DNA from: Syntrophaceae bacterium UBA7544
Lineage (GTDB): Bacteria; Desulfobacterota; Syntrophia; Syntrophales; Smithellaceae
Direction: 5' to 3'
Assembly: GCA_002479215.1 (NCBI GenBank)
Contig: DLME01000045.1
Coordinates: 4,204 to 9,208, forward strand
Length of the DNA: 5,005 bases
The first letter of the stretch is position 1. Each line of letters begins with the position of its first letter. The position numbers were made by a program, and so were the translations under genes. Under the pieces are notes generated by a model that saw only the letters and a list, made by a program, of their open reading frames with translations, ran no database searches and was not told the origin of the DNA. Positions 1-4,959 of the stretch are shown piece by piece.

Positions 1-17
1 TGACCGGCGAAGGCAAA

Positions 18-419
18 ATGAAAGAAGATTCCTTTTTTTTACTAGATAATAAACCGATTACTTTTAAATATATTAATGATAAAGGGTTTGACAAACATGC
101 GAGCACTAGAATTCTAGAACTATCTTATAATATAGTTCTGGAATATCAAGACGGGCTTCAAGAAAAAATACTGCCTGGAAAATTCGGTAGGTTGTTATCT
201 ACATTATGGAAAATACTTTCTGAGCAAAGTGAAGAATGGCAGACGGAGGAAAAGGGCAAGACGATCTTGAAAGCGTTGCTCAAAATATCTGATGATTTTG
301 AAATATTTAGAAAATTAAATTTGGGCCCCGAATCGACACACGCCTTTTTTGCTTTTCTCGACAACCCCGATTCCCTGAAAGTGGAGTTAGATGGAAAAAA
401 TCAAAAAAGAGAAAGATAA
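18..419 (+). CDS. Hypothetical protein, 133 aa (5' end uncertain)
   Basis: I do not recognise this protein. It is a soluble-looking, charged product with no signal peptide or membrane segment. The first ~50 residues look beta-rich (KPITFKYIN, then ELSYNIVLEY at 34-43). The middle, about residues 55-100, looks helical with alternating hydrophobic and charged residues. The last ten residues (GKNQKRER region) are strongly basic and polar. The ATG at 18 has only a weak purine-rich stretch (GGCGAAGGC) upstream, and the frame stays open to the window edge, so the gene may begin before the window. Its 3' end overlaps a small ORF by 29 bp, an arrangement typical of translationally coupled genes in one transcript. 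AT-rich codon use matches the nrd genes, so it is probably native to this genome. That it is a real gene is likely from its length and composition; its function is unknown. Confidence 0.6.
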   Translation: MKEDSFFLLDNKPITFKYINDKGFDKHASTRILELSYNIVLEYQDGLQEKILPGKFGRLLSTLWKILSEQSEEWQTEEKGKTILKALLKISDDFEIFRKLNLGPESTHAFFAFLDNPDSLKVELDGKNQKRER

Positions 420-477
420 GTGGCAAGAGACCATTTTAAATATTGTGTTGTTGTTCGGAGTTTATACGCCGTTTTAA
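391..477 (+). CDS. Small ORF, 28 aa, overlapping the upstream gene
   Basis: This short frame was found by reading. ATG at 391 is preceded by GGAG at 383-386 with a 4-nt spacer, a good Shine-Dalgarno, and the frame ends at TAA 475-477. The product is split: about 13 highly charged residues (MEKIKKEKDKWQE), then a hydrophobic tail (ILNIVLLFGVYTPF) long enough for at most a marginal membrane anchor. It starts inside the last 29 bp of the preceding gene in another frame, which suggests translational coupling. The LFGV codons near the end are formed by one copy of the GTTCGGAGTT repeat that recurs twice downstream. The frame may therefore be a longer gene cut short by repeat sequence, or a genuine micropeptide. 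A chance ORF is also possible. No function can be assigned. Confidence 0.35.
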   Translation: MEKIKKEKDKWQETILNIVLLFGVYTPF

Positions 478-580
478 TAGTGATTTAAAAAGATATTTAT
501 CAATATATTTATGATCTTATCTTTAACTCCGAAATGTTTGTAAAAAAAAGGTGTTCGGAGTTCGTTTTGTTCGGAGTTCG
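453..580 (+). repeat. Dispersed GTTCGGAGTT direct repeats with one inverted copy
   Basis: The 10-mer GTTCGGAGTT occurs at 453-462, 553-562 and 569-578. The last two are extended to the 12-mer GTTCGGAGTTCG (553-564 and 569-580), separated by TTTT, giving a 16-bp period. AACTCCGAA at 525-533 is the exact reverse complement of 554-562, so a 9-bp stem with a 20-nt loop can form. The first copy lies inside the 28-aa ORF; the others are intergenic. The role is unknown. Candidates are an interspersed repeat family of this genome, a protein-binding site, or an RNA hairpin at the end of the upstream transcript. Confidence 0.6.
489..524 (+). repeat. AT-rich imperfect inverted repeat
   Basis: AAAGATA at 489-495 pairs with TATCTTT at 518-524, and inside it ATCA at 499-502 pairs with TGAT at 512-515. 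The small internal loop is 3 nt on one side and 2 nt on the other, and the terminal loop is 9 nt. It sits 11 bp after the stop of the small ORF and directly abuts the 525-562 inverted repeat, so two hairpins could form in tandem at the 3' end of the upstream transcript. The stem has few G-C pairs and no clear T-run follows, so it is not called a terminator. Short AT-rich palindromes are common by chance here. Confidence 0.3.
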
Positions 581-750
581 GGCTTGTAATTGCAAAGAGG
601 TTTGGCTTAAAAAATTTATAATAATGAAACATTACCAATGGTTAAATTAATCCAATTTCAAGTATAGTGTGGGGCCGGTATAAGCCAAAAAAAAATATTT
701 TTGGTCAAATCTAATTTAATTGTCGCGCCGCCAAAAAATCTAATTATTAT

Positions 751-790
751 CCCAATATATCCCAATAAATCCCAAATCAACCCGCATCCT
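751..790. repeat. Four-unit 10-bp phased CCCAA-type repeat
   Basis: CCCAATATAT, CCCAATAAAT, CCCAAATCAA and CCCGCATCCT begin at 751, 761, 771 and 781, so CCC recurs at exact 10-bp steps. The first two units differ at one base, and the third and fourth decay progressively. The array ends about 70 bp upstream of the nrdD -35 element. The phase is close to one turn of B-DNA, so the same helix face would present each CCC. It could be a decayed minisatellite or a cooperative binding array; the sequence alone cannot tell. Confidence 0.5.
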
Positions 791-858
791 TTATTAGCCA
801 AACCTCCCTGCACCTAGTACCTGCATTATTATGATTGGAAAAATATTTTATTTTTCTC

Positions 859-887
859 TTGATAATTACTATATGTAGTAGTATTAT
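859..887 (+). promoter_or_regulatory. Sigma70-type promoter of nrdD
   Basis: TTGATA at 859-864 (5 of 6 to the -35 consensus) and TATTAT at 882-887 (5 of 6 to the -10 consensus) are separated by exactly 17 bp. Transcription would start near 893-895, leaving an untranslated leader of roughly 70 nt before nrdD. The spacer contains one NrdR-like box, and a second lies over the predicted start point, so the promoter is placed for direct repression by NrdR. Confidence 0.75.
866..881. promoter_or_regulatory. NrdR box 1 (upstream)
   Basis: The 16 bp here contain the near-perfect palindrome TACTATATGTAGTA (867-880). Against the known NrdR consensus ACACWATATATWGTGT I count 11 of 16 matches, with the ACTATAT and TAGT core intact. 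It fills the spacer between the -35 and -10 hexamers of the nrdD promoter, where a bound repressor would block RNA polymerase. The weaker match at the outer bases is offset by the well-matched partner box 31 bp downstream. Confidence 0.75.
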
Positions 888-896
888 GCTTCCAAA

Positions 897-912
897 CCAC
901 AATATATAGCGT
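897..912. promoter_or_regulatory. NrdR box 2 (downstream)
   Basis: CCACAATATATAGCGT matches the NrdR consensus ACACWATATATWGTGT at 14 of 16 positions. It starts 31 bp after the start of box 1, leaving a 15-bp gap that holds the -10 hexamer. A 31-32 bp spacing, about three helical turns, is the known arrangement for tandem NrdR boxes. The box overlaps the predicted transcription start. NrdR is an ATP-cone, zinc-ribbon repressor that senses the ATP/dATP state; its gene is not in this window. Confidence 0.85.
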
Positions 913-953
913 CATAATAGAGGCAGCACTAATTTCTTTTTTTGCTGGTTAAT

Positions 954-960
954 GGAGGAG
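954..960 (+). promoter_or_regulatory. Shine-Dalgarno that fixes the nrdD start at 964
   Basis: GGAGGAG here is a strong ribosome-binding site, and GGAGG (954-958) lies 5 nt before the ATG at 964. The in-frame ATG at 952 overlaps this element and has no ribosome-binding site of its own in the T-rich sequence upstream. The start at 964 is therefore preferred, removing four residues (MEEF) from the longest frame. Confidence 0.85.
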
Positions 961-963
961 TTC

Positions 964-3051
964 ATGAACACAAAAATTAAAAAGAGAGATGGCCGTTTAG
1001 TTAAATTTAATGCGGAAAAGATCACCAACGCCATCTCCAAGGCCGGCGCTGCCACCAGTGAATTTGATATTCAAGAAGCGCGAAAGTTGACCATCAAGGT
1101 TTTAAATCTTGCCGAAAAGCTTTTTGACGGCAACGTTCTCTCTGTCGAAGAAATTCAGGATATCGTGGAAGAAGTTCTCCTGCTTTCCACTTACCGCAAA
1201 ACAGCCAAATCTTACATTATATACCGTGATCAACACGCCCGCTTGAGGGATATTGCCAACAAAATGGAAGTTGATCTGGTTGATAAATATTTAAAGAAAT
1301 CCGATTGGAAAATAAATGAGAACAGCAACATGGATTACTCATTGCAGGGATTGAACAATTATATTTCTTCGGAAGTGAGCAAAGTTTATTGGTTAAATGA
1401 AATTTATACGCCGGAAATCAAAAAAGCGCATAATGACGGCGATTTTCATATTCATGATTTGAGCCTGCTTTCCGTCTATTGCGTAGGCTGGGATTTGTAT
1501 GACTTGCTTTTGCAGGGGTTCCGGGGGGTATCCGGCAAGGTGGAAAGCAAACCCTCCAAGCATTTGCGCAGCGCCTTGGGTCAGGTGGTTAATTTCTTTT
1601 ACACACTGCAGGGAGAAGCGGCCGGAGCGCAGGCTTTTTCCAATTTCGATACACTTTTGGCTCCATACATTCGTTACGATGGTTTGAAGTTTACGGAAAT
1701 AAAGCAGGCTCTGCAGGAGTTTATTTTTAATATTAATGTGCCGACCAGAGTCGGTTTTCAAACTCCCTTTACCAATGTAACGCTGGATGTCACCATCCCC
1801 AAATATTACGCGGATCAAAGCGTGATTATCGGCGGTAAACCGCAGAAAGAAACATATAAAGAATTCCAGGAGGAAATGAACCTTTTCAACAAGGCCTTTT
1901 TGCAGGTGATGGCGGAAGGAGACGCCAAAGGGAGGGTCTTTACTTTTCCCATTCCCACATACAATGTTACGCGTGATTTTAACTGGGATGATCCCAATTT
2001 ACAGGATTTATGGGAAATGACCGCAAAATATGGCGTGCCTTATTTTTCCAATTTCATCAATTCCGACATGAATCCGGAAGACGCGCGCAGTATGTGCTGC
2101 CGTCTGCGTATTGACAATCGGGAGCTGGAAATGAGAGGCGGCGGGCTTTTCGGTTCTAATCCACTTACCGGTTCCATCGGTGTTATTACGATAAATATGC
2201 CGCGTATAGGCTATTTGGCCAAATCCAAAAAGGATTTCATGCAACGGCTGGAAAACCTAATGGAGGTGGCCAAAGAAAGTCTGGAAACAAAAAGAAAGGT
2301 TCTGGAGAAGTTTACCGACAGCGATCTTTATCCTTACACTAAATATTATTTGCGCAATGTGAAAGAAAGATTTGATGAATATTGGAAAAACCATTTTTCC
2401 ACTATTGGATTGGTCGGAATGAACGAAGCTTGCTTAAATTTATTAGGCAGAAATATCGCTTCGAAAGAGGGCCAGGCCTTTACCAAAAACGTTCTCGATT
2501 TTATGAGAAACAAGCTCATCGATTTTCAGAAGGAAACGGGGAATAATTACAATCTGGAATCAACGCCGGCGGAAGGGACATCGTATCGCTTAGCCAAGAT
2601 AGATAAAGAAAAATATCCCGATATTATTTGCGCCGGCAACGGCAAATCGAAAAAAGCAGAACCGTTTTACACGAATTCCACTCAACTGCCGGTTAACTAT
2701 ACAGACGATATTTTTGAAGCATTGGATTTGCAGGATGAGATTCAAACGAGATATACCGGCGGCACCGTATTCCATACTTTTGCCGGTGAGCGAGTGGATA
2801 ATCCCAACGCGGTAAAGACATTGGTTCGTAAAATTTGTTCTAACTACCGTTTGCCTTATCTCACTTTTACTCCTACTTTTAGCGTGTGCCCATCTCATGG
2901 ATACATTAAAGGCGAAAAGAAGAAGTGTCCTACCTGTGATGATGATTGCGAAGTTTACTCTCGCGTTGTGGGTTATTTGCGTCCGGTTAAGCAATGGAAC
3001 AAAGGAAAACAAGCGGAATTCAACTCGCGACAGGTATTTAGACTACAGTAA
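964..3051 (+). CDS. nrdD: Anaerobic (class III) ribonucleoside-triphosphate reductase, NrdD
   Basis: NrdD is the catalytic subunit that reduces ribonucleoside triphosphates to deoxyribonucleotides in the cytoplasm under anoxia, using a glycyl radical. The 695-aa product is full length for the family. Residues ~1-95 form an ATP-cone (KKRDGRLVKFNAEKI start), the allosteric activity switch. The catalytic barrel follows: DFHIHDL at 160-166, Cys173 in SVYCVGW, and MCCRL with Met377 and Cys378/Cys379. Cys379 is the likely thiyl-radical Cys, and the M-x-C spacing resembles the formate-using T4 type, though that is inference. TPAEG lies at 534-538. The C-terminal zinc site is Cys642, His645, Cys655 and Cys658, so one of the usual four Cys is His. 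RVVGY carries glycyl-radical Gly670 (codon 2971-2973). The radical is installed by NrdG, encoded next. No key residue is missing. The promoter carries two NrdR boxes, so repression by NrdR is expected. Confidence 0.97.
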   Translation: MNTKIKKRDGRLVKFNAEKITNAISKAGAATSEFDIQEARKLTIKVLNLAEKLFDGNVLSVEEIQDIVEEVLLLSTYRKTAKSYIIYRDQHARLRDIANKMEVDLVDKYLKKSDWKINENSNMDYSLQGLNNYISSEVSKVYWLNEIYTPEIKKAHNDGDFHIHDLSLLSVYCVGWDLYDLLLQGFRGVSGKVESKPSKHLRSALGQVVNFFYTLQGEAAGAQAFSNFDTLLAPYIRYDGLKFTEIKQALQEFIFNINVPTRVGFQTPFTNVTLDVTIPKYYADQSVIIGGKPQKETYKEFQEEMNLFNKAFLQVMAEGDAKGRVFTFPIPTYNVTRDFNWDDPNLQDLWEMTAKYGVPYFSNFINSDMNPEDARSMCCRLRIDNRELEMRGGGLFGSNPLTGSIGVITINMPRIGYLAKSKKDFMQRLENLMEVAKESLETKRKVLEKFTDSDLYPYTKYYLRNVKERFDEYWKNHFSTIGLVGMNEACLNLLGRNIASKEGQAFTKNVLDFMRNKLIDFQKETGNNYNLESTPAEGTSYRLAKIDKEKYPDIICAGNGKSKKAEPFYTNSTQLPVNYTDDIFEALDLQDEIQTRYTGGTVFHTFAGERVDNPNAVKTLVRKICSNYRLPYLTFTPTFSVCPSHGYIKGEKKKCPTCDDDCEVYSRVVGYLRPVKQWNKGKQAEFNSRQVFRLQ

Positions 3052-3084
3052 TAATACATAATCTGTAAAAAATATAACTATCGG

Positions 3085-3118
3085 AAAGCCCCTCTATCTG
3101 TCGGGGGCTTTAATATTT
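3085..3118 (+). terminator. Terminator-like hairpin between nrdD and nrdG
   Basis: AAAGCCCC at 3085-3092 pairs perfectly with GGGGCTTT at 3104-3111 across an 11-nt loop, and TTTAATATTT follows the GC stem. The structure lies 33 bp after the nrdD stop and 35 bp before the nrdG start. The T-run is interrupted by AATA, so termination is probably partial. No convincing promoter is visible between the hairpin and nrdG, which implies that nrdG is read by readthrough, or that the hairpin serves instead as a 3'-end stabiliser for the nrdD message. Confidence 0.65.
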
Positions 3119-3146
3119 GATTCCATAATCATAAAGAAATGGGAAA

Positions 3147-3836
3147 ATGAAAATCGGCGGCCTGCAGAAAGTATCACTTATTGATTATCCGGAAGCGATT
3201 TGCGCCGTTGTTTTTTTACAGGGGTGTAATTTCAAGTGTCCTTACTGCCATAATCCGCAACTGGTGGAGCCGAAATTATTTGATCTCTGTTTGGAAGAAA
3301 AAAAAGTTTTAGCATTTCTGGCATTGCGCGTGGGAAAGCTCGACGCGGTAACGATCACCGGCGGTGAGCCTACTATTCAAAAAGATTTAATGCGCTTCAT
3401 TAAACTTGTCAAAAAAATGGGTTTTGCCGCTAAGCTTGATTCCAACGGCACACAGCCGAAAGTTATTAAAGAGCTTATTGATGCAAAATTGCTGGATTTC
3501 ATCGCTATGGACATTAAAGCGCCACTGGAAAAATATAAGAGTATCGTGAAAGTTCCTGTCGATACGCAGTCAATACAAGAAAGCGTTAAACTTATTCTAA
3601 AATCAAAAATCCCGCATGAATTTCGCACAACAGTTGTGAAGTCCCAGCTTACGGAAAAAGACATTTTAAAAATAGTCAAGCTGATTTCCGGTGCCAAACG
3701 CTATGTCTTACAGAAATTTGTGCCTACAAAAACGCTGGATAAAAAATTCCTTAAAGAAAAAACCTACCCGGATAATGAATTGGAAAATATAAAAATACGC
3801 CTTGAAAAAGAAATTCCCTCTGTTATAGTCAGGTAA
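3147..3836 (+). CDS. nrdG: Anaerobic ribonucleotide reductase activating protein (radical SAM), NrdG
   Basis: This is a radical-SAM glycyl-radical activase of 229 aa. It binds a 4Fe-4S cluster, cleaves S-adenosylmethionine, and generates the glycyl radical on NrdD. The cluster motif CX3CX2C is Cys27, Cys31, Cys34 (GCNFKCPYCHN). The SAM-contacting TGGEP lies at 71-75, followed by KLDSNGT (96-102) and MDIKAP (121-126). The opening GGLQKVSLIDYP and the ~230-aa length are typical of the NrdG2-type activases that accompany bacterial and archaeal nrdD genes; this is longer than the ~155-aa enterobacterial NrdG. The start is bounded: an in-frame TAA lies at 3132-3134. Only a weak ribosome site (GGGA at 3141-3144) precedes the ATG. 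It sits 95 bp downstream of nrdD on the same strand, beyond a terminator-like hairpin. A pyruvate formate-lyase activase is the main alternative, but the neighbour settles it. Confidence 0.93.
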   Translation: MKIGGLQKVSLIDYPEAICAVVFLQGCNFKCPYCHNPQLVEPKLFDLCLEEKKVLAFLALRVGKLDAVTITGGEPTIQKDLMRFIKLVKKMGFAAKLDSNGTQPKVIKELIDAKLLDFIAMDIKAPLEKYKSIVKVPVDTQSIQESVKLILKSKIPHEFRTTVVKSQLTEKDILKIVKLISGAKRYVLQKFVPTKTLDKKFLKEKTYPDNELENIKIRLEKEIPSVIVR

Positions 3837-3883
3837 TCATAAAAAAGATCGAGAAAGAAAAAATATATAGAGATTATGCAAGC

Positions 3884-3891
3884 CGCGAGTT
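3884..3891 (+). repeat. Left copy of 8-bp direct repeat CGCGAGTT
   Basis: CGCGAGTT lies at the left edge of the GC-richer segment, within ATGCAAGCCGCGAGTT (3876-3891). The matching copy is at 4895-4902. Eight bases is the length of some target-site duplications, but a chance pair about 1 kb apart is not excluded. Confidence 0.3.
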
Positions 3892-4014
3892 AGCGCCACA
3901 GTAGATCGATGTCGAACGGTGTTGTACTGCAAACGTGCGGGGTTTAGGTTTTTATAAAGATAAATATAAGCATTGTTTGGCGGCAATAGGCCAAGACTAA
4001 TGAGGATCAACTAG

Positions 4015-4800
4015 ATGCCCGTTCTCAAGGTTTTCGGAAAGATTGAACCACCCTGTTTTCACCTCACCTTTGACATCGAGCCGGAGGTCAAATACAGGAT
4101 TGATGAGGCCGATATCGATTTGAAGGCTACGATTCGTATCAAGCAATCCGATGTGGTCGTTACGGTTGAGCTGGATCGATGGGACGGCACATTATTGGGA
4201 TGGATATTACAGTATCTCTTCGATTGGGTGAGCGCCGAAGTCGATCTTTTCGGCTTCGCCAGTGGAAAGGTCTTTGACGTTCACCTTGATCGTGCTGAGT
4301 ACCCAGATGGATCAATTCACTGGCTCATCGGGGAGGCTTCAGATCTCGCAGCGCTGGTCACAGCATGCAAGGCGAATGTCAGTGGTGGCAACGTCCGGGT
4401 AGAGATGCGTGACATCTTGCCGATTGTAATCGGGTCTCCTACTCTCATGATTGCACTACATGACCTCATCTCGTCGTTACGCTATGGAAACAACAGTCTT
4501 ACGAACTGTGCCCGTGCAGTGGAGGGATTGCGAAAAGCGATGTGGGGCAGGGACGAGGGCAGTCCCGACGAACAGAAGCAGGCTTGGGCTAAGCTTCGCG
4601 ACAATCTGCGGTTGTCCAAGGACTTTCTGCAAATCATTACCGATGCCTCGCGGGGGCCTCGCCACGGATCCAGTGCCTACATAAGCTCTATAGTGCGGCA
4701 AGATGTCCTGAAGAAGTCTTGGGAAGTGATGAACAGATTTCTGTCGTACCGCCTCGGCGCGAATCATCCTCTACCCGAAGCTGAATACCCAATCCTATGA
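4015..4800 (+). CDS. Hypothetical protein, 261 aa, two-domain accessory protein
   Basis: I do not recognise the family with certainty. Residues ~1-130 look beta-rich, with alternating strands such as LKATIRIK and VVVTVELDRW, then a hydrophobic stretch (GTLLGWILQYLFDWV, 58-72) more like a buried helix than a membrane anchor. Residues ~140-247 look all-helical: LMIALHDLISSLRYG, NCARAVEGLRKAM (164-176), LRDNLRLSKDFLQII, the compact SRGPRHG (212-218), then VLKKSWEVMNRFLSYRL. A beta N-terminus with a helical, Arg/His-containing C-terminus recalls HEPN-type accessory proteins, but the R-x3-H spacing does not fit the classical RX4-6H motif, so this is a weak analogy. The start is firm: TAG at 4012-4014 is in frame immediately upstream, and GAGG (4002-4005) precedes ATG by 9 nt. 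GC-rich codons (CTC, ATC, CGC) contrast with the nrd genes, suggesting transfer or a chimeric contig. Confidence 0.75.
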   Translation: MPVLKVFGKIEPPCFHLTFDIEPEVKYRIDEADIDLKATIRIKQSDVVVTVELDRWDGTLLGWILQYLFDWVSAEVDLFGFASGKVFDVHLDRAEYPDGSIHWLIGEASDLAALVTACKANVSGGNVRVEMRDILPIVIGSPTLMIALHDLISSLRYGNNSLTNCARAVEGLRKAMWGRDEGSPDEQKQAWAKLRDNLRLSKDFLQIITDASRGPRHGSSAYISSIVRQDVLKKSWEVMNRFLSYRLGANHPLPEAEYPIL

Positions 4801-4808
4801 GATGGCGA

Positions 4809-4845
4809 CGAGCAATCGAGGTGGGGTTTCAAGTAGTGTTGCTCG
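4809..4845 (+). repeat. Inverted repeat after the 261-aa gene
   Basis: CGAGCAA at 4809-4815 is the exact reverse complement of TTGCTCG at 4839-4845, with a 23-nt loop, beginning 9 bp after the stop codon of the 261-aa gene. No T-run follows, so it is not a standard intrinsic terminator. A second short inverted repeat lies further on: CAGGC 4869-4873 with GCCTG 4890-4894. Their role is unknown. Confidence 0.3.
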
Positions 4846-4894
4846 GTACCACATATCTGCTGCCGAACCAGGCGATCAGCCACTGCCATGCCTG

Positions 4895-4902
4895 CGCGAG
4901 TT
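4895..4902 (+). repeat. Right copy of 8-bp direct repeat CGCGAGTT
   Basis: This is the second copy of CGCGAGTT, within ATGCCTGCGCGAGTT (4888-4902). It lies 3-4 bp before the composition drops back to AT-rich sequence, so it marks the right boundary of the GC-richer segment. Confidence 0.3.
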
Positions 4903-4959
4903 GGTCGTAAAAAACAATCTTTTAATTCCACAAGTTTATTTTTTATTAACGAGTCAATC

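Larger units (their letters stand above)
478..858. other. Intergenic stretch without a recognisable gene
   Basis: About 380 bp between the small ORF and the nrdD promoter hold no credible coding frame on either strand; the longest ATG frames are a handful of codons (for example 624-650, 8 codons) without ribosome-binding sites. The sequence is strongly AT-rich and contains the inverted repeats, two GTTCGGAGTT direct copies and the 10-bp-phased CCCAA array listed separately. A perfect TATAAT hexamer occurs at 617-622, but no -35 element lies 15-19 bp upstream (TTGCAA at 590-595 is 21 bp away), so no promoter is called there. Confidence 0.6.
3880..4905. other. GC-richer segment, possible acquired cassette
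   Basis: From about 3880 to 4905 the sequence is clearly richer in G and C than the flanks, apart from an AT-rich stretch near 3949-3975. It contains a single gene (4015-4800). The 8-mer CGCGAGTT occurs at both edges, 3884-3891 and 4895-4902, each preceded within 8 bp by ATGC. After 4905 the sequence returns abruptly to the AT-rich style. No transposase, integrase or matched terminal inverted repeats are visible. Horizontal acquisition is one reading; an assembly join between two organisms is another. Confidence 0.4.

Noticed and set aside
453..580. CRISPR array from the GTTCGGAGTT repeats
   Set aside because: Repeats are only 10-12 bp, spacing is irregular (100 and 16 bp), and no spacers of 25-40 bp or cas genes are present.
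617..622. Perfect TATAAT hexamer as an additional promoter
   Set aside because: No -35 hexamer lies at 15-19 bp; TTGCAA at 590-595 is 21 bp away and TTGGCT at 602-607 only 9 bp. Such hexamers are expected by chance in AT-rich sequence.
1393..1818. Reverse-strand 141-aa ORF within nrdD
   Set aside because: It lies opposite highly conserved NrdD codons, including DFHIHDL and SVYCVGW, and has no recognisable protein features. It is a shadow frame.
3922..3970. Promoter for the 261-aa gene (TTGTAC with TATAAA, or TTTAGG with TATAAG)
   Set aside because: The first pair has a 25-bp spacer; the second has a 16-bp spacer but a poor -35. Neither is strong enough to list.
4800..4905. Integron-like attC site after the 261-aa gene (AAC at 4866-4868 and GTT at 4900-4902, with CAGGC/GCCTG between)
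   Set aside because: The outer boxes do not fit RYYYAAC and GTTRRRY (GCCGAAC and GTTGGTC), the element is only about 40 bp, and no integrase or second attC is present.
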